A DNA stretch of 64,000 bases from Candidatus Nitrososphaera gargensis Ga9.2 (lineage in GTDB: Archaea; Thermoproteota; Nitrososphaeria; Nitrososphaerales; Nitrososphaeraceae): contig NC_018719.1 of NCBI RefSeq assembly GCF_000303155.1, forward strand, positions 1,240,001 through 1,304,000, written 5' to 3'. Made by a program: the position numbers and the translations under genes. This document shows, piece by piece, positions 49,440 through 57,945 of this stretch (positions within the stretch are counted from its first letter, which is position 1; each line of letters begins with the position of its first letter). A model generated the notes under the pieces. The model did no database searches and was not told the origin of the DNA. It worked only from the letters and a program-made list of their open reading frames with translations.

Positions 49440-51057
49440 CTAATGCTGCCGACTTTACGAACGCATCAAACGCCTGCTCTGGCTTGCCCGGCCTGCTGTT
49501 GAATTCTGCATGGTACTGCACAGCAAAGTAAAAGCGGTGGTTTGGTATCTCCAGTATCTCCATCCTCCTGCCGCTGTCAGAGTGGGCCGACAGGACAAGG
49601 CCGTTCTTGCTTACAAGGTCAAGATATTTCTTGTTGAATTCGTAGCGATGCCTGTGCCTTCTCCTTATTGCAGTAGAGCCGTAAACCTTGGCAGCAATGG
49701 TCTTGGGGTTTATTGCAATGTCGTGGGCGCCAAGCCGCATCGTCCCGCCCATGTCGTGTATGTTACGCTGCTCCGGCATAAAGTCTACCACAGGGTTCTT
49801 TGTGTTTGGCTCTAGCTCGGTGGAATTTGCATCGCCAAGCTTGCAGACATGCCTTGCAAATGCGACTATGGCCAGTTGGAACCCAAAGCAGATCCCAAGG
49901 TACGGGATGTTGTTTGCCCTTGCAAAGTTGGCCGCGCCGATTATCCCCTCGCTTCCGCGCTTGCCAAACCCGCCGGGGACAAGTATCCCGTCAAAATTCT
50001 TTAGCATCGACAGGCTCTGCTGCCCTCTGTTCTCAAACTTCTCAGAGTCGATCCACTGTATCTCTACCTTCTTGCCTATGCTGGCCCCTGCGTGCGACAG
50101 CGCGTGGTATATGCTGACATAACTATCGGGCAGCGTGACGTACTTGCCTACGACCGCTATCCTGACAGAGCCGCCATACTTTGAAAATGACTCTGCTATG
50201 GCCTTCCAGTCGCCCCACTGGGGAGTCGACCTCCGGAGCGCCAGCCTCTCTGAAATTGCCTTGAGCATCCCCTGACTTTCAAGCACTTCTGGCACCTTGT
50301 AGATCGACGGCGCGTCGTGGCATGAAATCACGCATTTCTGCTCGACGCTTGCAAACAGCGAAATCTTGCGCCGGGCGTCGTCACTCAGTGGCATCTTGCA
50401 CCTGACCGCAAGTATGTCCGGCTGGATACCGATCCTGCGGAGCTCCTGAACGCTGTGCTGGGTAGGCTTTGTCTTTTGCTCGCCCACAACGTCAAGCACC
50501 GGCGCCAATGTGACGTGTATGAACAGCGTGTTTGACTGACCAAGCTCAAGCTCCATCTGCCGGAATGCTTCAAGGAATGGCAGGCTCTCAATGTCTCCTA
50601 CGGTCCCGCCGCACTCTACCACCATGATGTCCAGCTTTTCGTCGCTTGCTATTTTACGCAGTGTGTTCTTTATCGCGTCAGTGACGTGCGGGATTATCTG
50701 GACGCACTGGCCAAGGTACTTGCCCTCCCGCTCGGCGCGGATGACATCCATGTAGACCCTTCCTGTTGTGATGTTGTGGTCCTTGGTCATGGCTATGTCG
50801 ATAAAGCGTTCGTAATTGCCGATGTCCATGTCGCATTCGCCGCCGTCGTCTGTGACAAACACTTCGCCGTGCGCGACTGGGTTCATGGTGCCGGCGTCAT
50901 AGTTGACGTAAGGGTCTATCTTGACGCAGGATATCTTGTAGCCGGCAAGCTGGAGGAGCTTTGCCGTTGAAGAGGTTATCACGCCTTTGCCGAGGCCGGA
51001 CATGACTCCGCCTGTAACGAAAATGAACTTGCTCCCGTTTGGAGACTTGGACTGCAC
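49429..51057 (-). CDS. pyrG: CTP synthase
   Basis: A 542-residue two-domain enzyme converting UTP to CTP with glutamine. The synthetase domain has FIFVTGGVMSGLGKGVITSS and YVNYDAGTMNPVAHGEVFVT. The amidotransferase domain has the nucleophile Cys in YLGICFGFQLAIVAFAR, and FAVQYHAEFNSRPGKP supplies the His-Glu pair. GTG 51057 is the start, about 29 nt after a TATA-like GGAATAAAAAGG. Full length for the family. Confidence 0.97.
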   Translation of the reverse strand: MQSKSPNGSKFIFVTGGVMSGLGKGVITSSTAKLLQLAGYKISCVKIDPYVNYDAGTMNPVAHGEVFVTDDGGECDMDIGNYERFIDIAMTKDHNITTGRVYMDVIRAEREGKYLGQCVQIIPHVTDAIKNTLRKIASDEKLDIMVVECGGTVGDIESLPFLEAFRQMELELGQSNTLFIHVTLAPVLDVVGEQKTKPTQHSVQELRRIGIQPDILAVRCKMPLSDDARRKISLFASVEQKCVISCHDAPSIYKVPEVLESQGMLKAISERLALRRSTPQWGDWKAIAESFSKYGGSVRIAVVGKYVTLPDSYVSIYHALSHAGASIGKKVEIQWIDSEKFENRGQQSLSMLKNFDGILVPGGFGKRGSEGIIGAANFARANNIPYLGICFGFQLAIVAFARHVCKLGDANSTELEPNTKNPVVDFMPEQRNIHDMGGTMRLGAHDIAINPKTIAAKVYGSTAIRRRHRHRYEFNKKYLDLVSKNGLVLSAHSDSGRRMEILEIPNHRFYFAVQYHAEFNSRPGKPEQAFDAFVKSAALAKS

Positions 51058-51154
51058 ATTACGGTTTGGAAAGGCACCTTTTTATTCCTTTTTAGATTCG
51101 CAAGCGCTATGTTAATATGAAGAAAACGCGTCATAGACGTTGTTCTCACAAAAG

Positions 51155-51544
51155 ATGGACAATAAGCAGATATCTTCTAAAAGACTCCGGGGCAGATCCG
51201 CAATAGAAGCCGCCCATGCCAGCGTCACCGGCGAAGACGAAGCAAGGCTTGACGCAACGATATCCAAGCTCTACGGCGTCAAAAGCGACGAAGCTGCAGA
51301 GATACACATCAACTACCACATCGACAAGATACTAGAGTCGCTTGCAAGGCGGGCAGGTGATAATGGCATGAAGAGACAGGCCCTTGCAGAGCGGGTGCAG
51401 CACCTTGACGTTTCTGGCGCGGCCAGTCAGGTGGCAAAGGGCAAGCTGACAGAAGCGGCAGCTGTAGATGCCCTTTTCAGGAGCCTCTCGACTATAGAAC
51501 GTGGCGGCAAGACAATCGACGACAGGTTTAGCATCTACGACTGA
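51155..51544 (+). CDS. Conserved-looking hypothetical protein
   Basis: A 129-residue protein from ATG 51155 (MDNKQISSKRLRGRSAIEAA). It is alpha-helical throughout: EDEARLDATISKLYGVKSDE, INYHIDKILESLARRAGDNG, and KLTEAAAVDALFRSLSTIER, ending DRFSIYD. No cysteines, membrane helix or known motif. It is divergent from pyrG. A TATA-like GTTAATATG lies about 39 nt upstream. I do not recognise the family. Confidence 0.75.
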   Translation: MDNKQISSKRLRGRSAIEAAHASVTGEDEARLDATISKLYGVKSDEAAEIHINYHIDKILESLARRAGDNGMKRQALAERVQHLDVSGAASQVAKGKLTEAAAVDALFRSLSTIERGGKTIDDRFSIYD

Positions 51545-51553
51545 GTTAGCTTT

Positions 51554-51700
51554 TTACGCCTGAGCAAGGAACCTTGCCAAAAGGTCTTCAAGGTCGTATT
51601 CGCTGTATTTACCATACAGGTTGTTCCTGCTGTGGTGCTGAGCGTCCAGATCGGACCAGAAGACGGCGTCGCAACTCTGGCATATATAGAGCTTCATCAT
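51554..51700 (-). CDS. 48-aa zinc-finger protein
   Basis: ATG 51700 opens MMKLYICQSCDAVFWSDLDA, then QHHSRNNLYGKYSEYDLEDL and an amphipathic end LLARFLAQA. Cys-x2-Cys with the following His-His pair makes a C2H2-like finger. The longer frame to 51829 is unlikely because a TATA-like AAGTTAATTTG lies about 28 nt before ATG 51700. It has the same plan, finger then acidic helix, as the 63-aa protein at 23627. Confidence 0.65.
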   Translation of the reverse strand: MMKLYICQSCDAVFWSDLDAQHHSRNNLYGKYSEYDLEDLLARFLAQA

Positions 51701-51788
51701 ACACAGGTTAAGCGCGCCCTGGCAAATTAACTTGTAGTACGTATTTTTAATATATACACATATATGCATATGCTGCAACCGCTTCCTT

Positions 51789-52088
51789 TTACGACTGGCC
51801 GATGTAGCCGACGTCGTTGAAGAATTCAATCAGCTTATTGACGTACTCGTTTTCACGGTTTATGCCGTACATCACGTTGGCATACTTGCTCTGAGTCACC
51901 CAGCCTATCCTTACAAGGTCGTCCAGATTGTTTTTGATATCCTCGCGCTTTAGGTGGGTTTTTTTGTGGAGCACATAAATCGTCGCCAGCTTACTCTCTT
52001 CGGCTAGCGCCCGGATTATCTTGACCTTGCCGATGCTGCCAAGCCCTGTCTCTATGATCTCCCTGCTGCTCATTGTTTCTGACGACAT
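51789..52088 (-). CDS. Winged-helix protein coupled to cdc6
   Basis: A 99-residue winged helix: IGKVKIIRALAEESKLATIY, VLHKKTHLKREDIKNNLDDL and VRIGWVTQSKYANVMYGINR, then a helix NEYVNKLIEFFNDVGY. ATG 52088 follows the cdc6 stop by 2 nt, so the genes form an operon. It may bind DNA near the origin or regulate cdc6; neither is proven. Confidence 0.82.
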   Translation of the reverse strand: MSSETMSSREIIETGLGSIGKVKIIRALAEESKLATIYVLHKKTHLKREDIKNNLDDLVRIGWVTQSKYANVMYGINRENEYVNKLIEFFNDVGYIGQS

Positions 52089-52090
52089 TG

Positions 52091-53254
52091 TTATTTTTCT
52101 CCGCCCTTGATCCTGTTCATTAGTGCCGGCTCTAGCTCTGCAAGCGACGCGCCGTGAAGCCCGATCTCTTTGAGCGACCTGATGTCGACAAGCCTCCTTG
52201 CCTTTAGGTCGTCAAGGTAGTCTTCGACATCTATCTTTTTCATGCCCAGCCGCTCGGCAAGCTCTGATGCATACAGTCTGACATCCTTGAGCTCGACGTA
52301 CGGCTTCTTCTTGCTCTTTAGCGCCCGCACAAGCGCCATCAGGCTGACCAGATGGTTCTTTGATAATTGCTCGATCTCCTCAGTTGTTATCGAAGGGTGC
52401 ACCTGCCCGTGCACCTTGCGGACGTGGTCAAGCGTTACCCTTCCTGTCCCCTGCGACTCGGCCAGGTTGCCTGCATAAAGCAAGAGGTCGAGGGCATACC
52501 TCACGTCGCCGTTTACCTCTGGAGAAGCAGTAATCTCTGCAACCTTGTCAATGACATCAGAGCCTATTGCCTTTGGGTTGAACGCCTGGCCTGCGCGGCT
52601 CTCCAGTATGTCGCTCACCTGCTCTATGGAATACGGGTGGAACTCCATCGGCACACGACCAAGCGTGCTCAGCTCTGCCGGATCGAGCCTGCTGTAAAAC
52701 TCTGTGCTCCTTGCAATGAACACCACACCCTTGACATTGCAGGGCTTGTCCGGCTCGAATTCGTTGAGCCTTGTAAGGTCGTAAATGATGCCCGTGTCCT
52801 TGCTTGTCTTTATCAGGTAGTCAATTTCGTCCATGATGATCAGCGCGTACTGTTTGTTTTCCCGTAAGTATCTCAGCAAGTAGCGGAGCATCTCTTCTGC
52901 GCTCAGGCCCTGAGCAGGCAGCTCCGGCGCTATCCTCTCAAGCAGGAACCTGTAAATCGCATACTTGTTGCCCCCCTGCAGCTTCAGGTTGATATACGCT
53001 GTCTTTAGGACGAGCCGGCTTTTTACAAACTGTTCTTCAATAATTTTTGAAGACCGGAGGATAGTGGATGTCTTGCCGATACCTGCCACGCCCACCACCT
53101 GCAGGATCGTCAGCGGGAACCTGTCAGGATCCTTTGCTGCGTCAGAAAATACGTGGATTATTTGCTCTATCTGGGCCTGACGGTGCGGCAGCTCTTCCGG
53201 CACATATCGTGGTGATAGTTTCGACCTGTCGTGGAAGATTGCGCTTTCAGACAT
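52091..53254 (-). CDS. cdc6: Orc1/Cdc6 replication initiator
   Basis: A 387-residue AAA+ initiator that binds origin DNA and loads MCM. Walker A is VVGVAGIGKTSTIL, Walker B is ALIIMDEIDYL, sensor 1 follows in VKGVVFIARSTEFYSRLDPA, and EFHPYSIEQVSDILESRAG leads to sensor 2 (NGDVRYALDLLLYAGNLAE). A C-terminal winged helix (YVELKDVRLYASELAERLGM) binds DNA. ATG 53254 is preceded by GGAGAAGAG, which looks like a ribosome-binding site, and by a TATA-like GATATATATT near 53297. An in-frame TTG at 53293 overlaps that box and is unlikely. Confidence 0.95.
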   Translation of the reverse strand: MSESAIFHDRSKLSPRYVPEELPHRQAQIEQIIHVFSDAAKDPDRFPLTILQVVGVAGIGKTSTILRSSKIIEEQFVKSRLVLKTAYINLKLQGGNKYAIYRFLLERIAPELPAQGLSAEEMLRYLLRYLRENKQYALIIMDEIDYLIKTSKDTGIIYDLTRLNEFEPDKPCNVKGVVFIARSTEFYSRLDPAELSTLGRVPMEFHPYSIEQVSDILESRAGQAFNPKAIGSDVIDKVAEITASPEVNGDVRYALDLLLYAGNLAESQGTGRVTLDHVRKVHGQVHPSITTEEIEQLSKNHLVSLMALVRALKSKKKPYVELKDVRLYASELAERLGMKKIDVEDYLDDLKARRLVDIRSLKEIGLHGASLAELEPALMNRIKGGEK

Positions 53255-53345
53255 CTCTTCTCCAGCTATAATTGGATACGGGTAGTCCGTCAATATATAT
53301 CTGAATAGAATTTAATACCTGCAAATCGCTACCTGCCCTGAACGC

Positions 53346-54155
53346 ATGATGAGCAAGTTTGTCAGGACCGGCTTGGGGATAAAGCGCCTCGTAGACAATT
53401 CATTCAAGGCCATAGACGAGGGCGCGTACGATACGACGGCGTATTCGCTCACGCACGATGCGATAAGCCTCAGAAAGGCGATCACTTTGTGCCTCCACGC
53501 CCCGCTCATCAGTGAGGTAAAGTTCTCCTCGCCTTCGCAGGGCAGGATAAGGAGCAAGACTACTTCTTCGCTGGTAGAGATCGCAACCACTATGATAAAG
53601 TCGGGCGCAATCGGCCTGTCAGTCCTGACACAGCCCTATCTTTTTGAAGGCTCGATTGAATATCTGACGGCTATCAGAAAGGCAGTCAGCGCGCCACTGC
53701 TCATGAAGGATATCATCGTCAGCACCATCCAGATCGACGCGGGCAAAAAGGCCGGTGCAGATTGCATATTGCTTATCAAGACCATCTTTGATCAGGATTT
53801 GGCGGAAGAAAGCATGGAAAAGCTGGCCGAGTATGCGACAAATAAGGGCCTGCAGGTGCTAGTCGAAGTCCACACCGAGCAGGAGTTTGGCGAAGTGCTC
53901 AATGCAAAGTATCCATTGATTGGCATCAACAACCGCAACCTTGACAACCTGCAAGTGGACATTGCAACCACCGAGCGCCTGCTCAAAAACCACGACAAGG
54001 GTAAGAGCCTGATAATAAGCGAGAGCGGCATTGCCAAGCCAGCAGACATACAGTACCTGAGGAAGGCTGGCGCAGACGCTTTTTTGGTCGGGACGAGCAT
54101 AATGGAGACAGGCGACATCGGGGCCAAGGTGGCCGAGCTGTACAACGCTCTTTAA
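53346..54155 (+). CDS. trpC: Indole-3-glycerol-phosphate synthase
   Basis: A 269-residue TIM-barrel enzyme. Motifs are [16 protein letters not shown] with the catalytic Lys, [57 protein letters not shown], and [18 protein letters not shown], ending [13 protein letters not shown]. It forms the indole ring precursor. A TATA-like AATTTAATACC (53308-53318) lies about 33 nt upstream, back to back with the cdc6 promoter in a gap of 91 nt. Confidence 0.95.
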   Translation: MMSKFVRTGLGIKRLVDNSFKAIDEGAYDTTAYSLTHDAISLRKAITLCLHAPLISEVKFSSPSQGRIRSKTTSSLVEIATTMIKSGAIGLSVLTQPYLFEGSIEYLTAIRKAVSAPLLMKDIIVSTIQIDAGKKAGADCILLIKTIFDQDLAEESMEKLAEYATNKGLQVLVEVHTEQEFGEVLNAKYPLIGINNRNLDNLQVDIATTERLLKNHDKGKSLIISESGIAKPADIQYLRKAGADAFLVGTSIMETGDIGAKVAELYNAL

Positions 54156-54192
54156 TTGCGAATCCCTTAATACCCCTTTTCAACTACCTGAC

Positions 54193-55428
54193 TTGACACG
54201 CTTGTTGTTAGGCAGCTATCCTGTGGGCGGCAAATTCGGCAGGTACGGGGGCAAGTACATACCCGAGACGCTGGCCCCTGCAGTCGAGGAGCTCGAATCC
54301 GCCTACGAGAAGTACAGAAACGACCCTGAATTTCAAAAGGATCTTTCATACTATCTTACTGAATACGCCGGCAGGCCGACCCCTCTCTACTTTGCAAAGA
54401 ACCTGACCGAGCATATCGGTGGCGCTAGGATTTACCTAAAGCGTGAAGACCTGCTGCATGGGGGCGCACACAAGACAAACAACACCCTCGGGCAGGCGCT
54501 CTTGGCAAAAAAGATGGGCAAAAAGAGGATAATAGCAGAGACCGGAGCCGGCCAGCATGGAGTGGGCACGGCAATTGCCTGCGCTGTTCTCGGGCTGCCT
54601 GCAGAGATTTACATGGGGGCAAAGGACGTCGAGCGGCAGAGGCTGAACGTCTTTCGCATGGAGCTCCTCGGCGCAAAGGTGCACCCCGTCCAGTCCGGGA
54701 GCAAGACGCTCAAGGACGCCATCAATGAAGCGATCCGCGACTGGATAGCCAACGTGAAAACGACCTACTACCTCATTGGCTCGGTGGTAGGCCCGCACCC
54801 ATACCCTATGATGGTAAGGGACTTTCAGAGCGTCATTGGATATGAAATAAGGCAGCAGATGCAAGAGCTGGAAGGCAGACTGCCTGATGCAATGGTCGCA
54901 TGCGTGGGCGGCGGGAGCAACGCAATGGGCTCTTTCTACCCGTTTGTTGACGATGCTGACGTAATGCTGTGGGGGGTGGAAGCAGGGGGAGAAGGGATCA
55001 AGTCTGGCAAACACTCGGCGACTCTGGCCGCCGGCTCTGAAGGCGTGCTCCATGGCATGTTCACCTATTTGCTGCAGGACAAGTGCGGCCAGGTCATAGA
55101 GACCCACAGCATTTCGGCGGGCCTCGACTATCCTGGCGTGGGACCGGAGCACGCTATGCTAAAGGACCTAAATCGCGCCAGGTATGCAGCATCCACGGAC
55201 GATGAGGCAGTGGAGGGCTTTCTTGCGCTCTCTAGACTTGAGGGGATAATCCCTGCGCTTGAGCCATCACATGCAATCTCGTATGCCATGAAGCTTGCAA
55301 AGGAGATGGACAAGGACGATATCATAGTAGTCACACTTTCCGGGCGCGGCGACAAGGACGTCCAAGTTGTACAAGACTATCTTGATAACAAAGGGAAAAA
55401 CAAAAAGAAGAAAAGACATGCCAAATAG
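54193..55428 (+). CDS. trpB: Tryptophan synthase beta subunit
   Basis: A 411-residue PLP enzyme of the TrpB1 type. [40 protein letters not shown] with the PLP Lys, [35 protein letters not shown] for phosphate binding, and [18 protein letters not shown] are diagnostic. TTG 54193 lies about 24 nt after a TATA-like CTTAATACC, so it may also be transcribed separately. It overlaps trpA by 11 nt, and the C-terminus ends in a Lys-rich tail. Confidence 0.96.
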   Translation: MTRLLLGSYPVGGKFGRYGGKYIPETLAPAVEELESAYEKYRNDPEFQKDLSYYLTEYAGRPTPLYFAKNLTEHIGGARIYLKREDLLHGGAHKTNNTLGQALLAKKMGKKRIIAETGAGQHGVGTAIACAVLGLPAEIYMGAKDVERQRLNVFRMELLGAKVHPVQSGSKTLKDAINEAIRDWIANVKTTYYLIGSVVGPHPYPMMVRDFQSVIGYEIRQQMQELEGRLPDAMVACVGGGSNAMGSFYPFVDDADVMLWGVEAGGEGIKSGKHSATLAAGSEGVLHGMFTYLLQDKCGQVIETHSISAGLDYPGVGPEHAMLKDLNRARYAASTDDEAVEGFLALSRLEGIIPALEPSHAISYAMKLAKEMDKDDIIVVTLSGRGDKDVQVVQDYLDNKGKNKKKKRHAK

Positions 55429-56239
55429 AATCACCGAAAAATTCGGCGAGCTGGCAGGCAGGGACAAATGCGCGCTCATATGCTATGTCGTCGCCGGCTA
55501 CCCTGACATCAAGACCTCGGAGCAGGTGATCGATGCTCTGGTAAAAGGCGGTGCCGACATTATCGAGATTGGAATCCCGTTTTCAGATCCTATCGCTGAC
55601 GGACCCACGATACAGGCCGCGTCGAACAGCGCGCTCAAGCGCGGCATCACACCGGAAAAGGCACTACAGCTTGCAAAAAGCGTAAGGAAAAAGCACCCTG
55701 AGCTGCCGCTGCTTGCAATGACTTATTCTAACATACTTGTCCACGCCGGCATGGAGAAATTCATGTCGCGGGCCAAGTCGTGCGGTATCGACGGATTTAT
55801 CCTGCCTGACATGCCTGTGGAGGAGGCAGAATCATACTCTGCAGCAGCATCAAAGCTCGGCCTTGCAACCGTATTCCTTGCTTCGCCCAACACGTCTGAA
55901 GTGCGGCTCAAAAAAATAGTTGACAGCACTTCTGGATTTCTGTACTTGGTCTCTGTCTTTGGCATAACTGGGGCCCGCAAGTCGTTTGAAGACTATACAC
56001 TGAACGCAGTCAAGAGTGTCAAGCAGGCCGCCAGCGGCAGAGTGCCTGTGGCGGTGGGGTTCGGCATAAGCACACCGGCGCACGCCAAGTTCATGATAGA
56101 GGCCGGCGCCGATGCAGTCATTGTAGGCAGCGCAATCATAGACATGATAGCCAAGTCGTCTGGCAAAAAGATGCTAGCAGGGCTGCAGGAATTTGCCAGA
56201 TCGATGAAAAAGGCCTGCAAAAAAAGTAGGACAAGATAA
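55418..56239 (+). CDS. trpA: Tryptophan synthase alpha subunit
   Basis: A 273-residue TIM barrel that releases indole from indole-glycerol phosphate and channels it to TrpB. Motifs are [40 protein letters not shown] with the catalytic Glu and Asp, [36 protein letters not shown], and [19 protein letters not shown] 55418, inside the trpB end, gives the family N-terminus and supports translational coupling. Confidence 0.95.
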   Translation: MPNRITEKFGELAGRDKCALICYVVAGYPDIKTSEQVIDALVKGGADIIEIGIPFSDPIADGPTIQAASNSALKRGITPEKALQLAKSVRKKHPELPLLAMTYSNILVHAGMEKFMSRAKSCGIDGFILPDMPVEEAESYSAAASKLGLATVFLASPNTSEVRLKKIVDSTSGFLYLVSVFGITGARKSFEDYTLNAVKSVKQAASGRVPVAVGFGISTPAHAKFMIEAGADAVIVGSAIIDMIAKSSGKKMLAGLQEFARSMKKACKKSRTR

Positions 56240-56270
56240 ATTAACACAAGATCGCAAAACAAATCAAGCA

Positions 56271-57020
56271 ATGAACGAAAGGCAGCTCAAGTCGCTGTTC
56301 TGCAGTGCGCTTGTATCAGGACACATAAAGAATAATGACCTCGTACCGACGGCTTTAGACATAAGGATCGTTCAGGAGGCTCATTCTCGCAGCTTTGACC
56401 TGCTAGTGGCGGCAATAACAAAAGAGCCGGCCGAAGATTATGCTCATTATAATAACCTGCTTGTGCGCACGCAGCTGCTGGAGCGGTTTGCAAGAAGCGA
56501 AAAATGCAGGATAGACTGCGTCAGTTTTTACCCAGTAGAAGTCAAATCAGACGATGACACACTGGACGATCGCCTGCCAAACCAGATAATTGATGCTATT
56601 CTGGCGTTTGGGTTGTCGATAGTGGTGCTTGACAGGAACCATTCAAAGAAAGCGCGCAGCCTAGCCAAGTTCCTGCCTGCAACTATAATTTGCTACACTG
56701 GAGTCGACGACCATTTTGAAGTCGTCTCAAAGTTTGACAGGCTTGTATCGACTGGCACTTTTAATCTGCACAGGACAAGCCTTGCAAGGACGCTTGGCCG
56801 AACCGACAACAGCAAGGCATACAGCCGGCTGGTTGCGCTGGAGCGTATACTACAGAAACTAACTTTCAACCAGATCTACTTTGAAAATCTTGGTCTGACT
56901 GAAGAAGAATTGGAATTTTTGCAGACGCTTGCAGGCGTTAGATTGCCTCCTGACGGCAGGAAAAGGATACCGAGGTTGATAAAAGAAACAGCCAACACCA
57001 AATTAACTGACTATTTTTGA
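56271..57020 (+). CDS. Probable PD-(D/E)XK-fold nuclease
   Basis: A 249-residue protein. The central segment CRIDCVSFYPVEVKSDDDTL then LPNQIIDAILAFGLSIVVLD fits a PD-(D/E)XK core: Asp82, Glu90-x-Lys92, and Gln105 on the following helix, with an upstream helix carrying Glu36. The C-terminal half is basic (KFDRLVSTGTFNLHRTSLAR, PDGRKRIPRLIKE) and could bind DNA. It follows trpA by 31 nt but has its own TATA-like AAATTAACAC about 30 nt upstream. The precise type, repair, resolvase or restriction, is unknown. Confidence 0.68.
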   Translation: MNERQLKSLFCSALVSGHIKNNDLVPTALDIRIVQEAHSRSFDLLVAAITKEPAEDYAHYNNLLVRTQLLERFARSEKCRIDCVSFYPVEVKSDDDTLDDRLPNQIIDAILAFGLSIVVLDRNHSKKARSLAKFLPATIICYTGVDDHFEVVSKFDRLVSTGTFNLHRTSLARTLGRTDNSKAYSRLVALERILQKLTFNQIYFENLGLTEEELEFLQTLAGVRLPPDGRKRIPRLIKETANTKLTDYF

Positions 57021-57130
57021 TTGGCAGTTTTTAAAGTTGCAGTGTCTTCTAACCGGAAGTCCTCTTTAATTCGGTCTTATCTAACATTGTTACTTTCCGT
57101 TATTATTCCATGTTTTGAACTAATGATCAA

Positions 57131-57280
57131 ATGAGCCTTCTAGTTGAAGAGCAAGAACAGATGGAAGGAGTTCCGGTGTGTGGCGCAAACCTGTCGTCAC
57201 CAGTAGTCGACACTGCGTACTACATAGACGAGATCCACTACAGAATAGGAAACAGGATGTACATTGAGAATGCAGACTAA
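57131..57280 (+). CDS. 49-aa hypothetical protein
   Basis: ATG 57131 to TAA 57278-57280. Sequence pattern SLLVEEQEQMEGVPVCGANL then VVDTAYYIDEIHYRIGNRMY; beta-rich after an acidic start. A TATA-like TATTATTCC lies about 27 nt upstream. The end overlaps the next gene's ATG by 11 nt, indicating a two-gene operon. No family is recognised. Confidence 0.6.
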   Translation: MSLLVEEQEQMEGVPVCGANLSSPVVDTAYYIDEIHYRIGNRMYIENAD

Positions 57281-57542
57281 GAAAAACTCTCAGGTTCCAG
57301 ACATCGACGAAGATCGTGATCTAGAGCTGGAGAACATAATAGGGAACCTGATGATAGCACAGTACCAGGTAGACAAGTTGCGCTCTAGGCTTAGCGAGAG
57401 GGTCGGAGGGTACGGCTCCGCCAGCAACAAAAAGGGATCAGCGCACATTTTCAAGCACAACGACAAGTGGTACAAAGTGACAGTTCGAGTCGACGAAATG
57501 GTGATAAGCCAGCGGGACATAGCTGCCGACGAAATCAAATAG
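57270..57542 (+). CDS. Small hypothetical protein
   Basis: A 90-residue protein starting ATG 57270 (MQTKKNSQVPDIDEDRDLEL). The acidic N-terminus is followed by a helix (ENIIGNLMIAQYQVDKLRSR) and a beta part (HIFKHNDKWYKVTVRVDEMV). It is translated from the same message as the 49-aa protein. A hairpin with T-tract terminator follows. Function unknown. Confidence 0.7.
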   Translation: MQTKKNSQVPDIDEDRDLELENIIGNLMIAQYQVDKLRSRLSERVGGYGSASNKKGSAHIFKHNDKWYKVTVRVDEMVISQRDIAADEIK

Positions 57543-57543
57543 T

Positions 57544-57577
57544 GTGCGCTAAACAACGCACCACTTTTTTTCTTCTT
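57544..57577 (+). terminator. Hairpin plus T-tract
   Basis: GTGCG-CTAAACAA-CGCAC, a 5-bp stem, is followed by CACTTTTTTTCTTCTTC, right after the TAG at 57540-57542. It fits a transcription terminator for the two small genes. Confidence 0.55.
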
Positions 57578-57591
57578 CTATGTTATTATCG

Positions 57592-57915
57592 TCATTCTGG
57601 CGTGACAATGCCCGAGTTATCTCTTGCAAAAAGCATGTTGTTGAGCGTGACTTGAAACTTTGTGCCCCTGTGCTCCACAATGACCTCGATGTCGTCAAGC
57701 GAATCGGACACCTCCGCGCCTTCGAATTTTTTTATCACAACATGGATAGATTCATGGGATATCAAAGCCTCTATGAACGGCTCGATGAACTGAAAACTCC
57801 TGACGCCGGCCTTGGCGTCCCGCGCCGACTGGATTATAAGCATGGTTTCCTTGTGGTAGGTAAAATACGCCGGCGACTCATCTATTGCACACGCCAGCGC
57901 AAAATCATTAATCAT
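57592..57915 (-). CDS. Small HExxH protein, partner of 6023-6367
   Basis: A 107-residue protein from ATG 57915; a TATA-like GGATTAATTTT lies about 31 nt upstream. ALISHESIHVVIKKFEGAEV contains HExxH in the middle, almost matching LLSHETLHIAINKF of the protein at 6023. The rest (AIDESPAYFTYHKETMLIIQ and a beta-rich tail FQVTLNNMLFARDNSG) differs. A metal-binding or peptidase-like role is possible, but the domain is very small. It is convergent with the terminator region of the previous operon. Confidence 0.72.
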   Translation of the reverse strand: MINDFALACAIDESPAYFTYHKETMLIIQSARDAKAGVRSFQFIEPFIEALISHESIHVVIKKFEGAEVSDSLDDIEVIVEHRGTKFQVTLNNMLFARDNSGIVTPE

Positions 57916-57945
57916 ATGAACGATCAGGATAGGCCGGATGAAAAA

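Noticed and set aside
53255-53345. Replication origin between cdc6 and trpC
   Set aside because: Only 91 bp, filled by two divergent promoters, and no repeated origin-recognition boxes were seen.
54436-55152. 238-codon minus-strand frame
   Set aside because: Antisense shadow of trpB; His/Cys-rich artefact of conserved codons.
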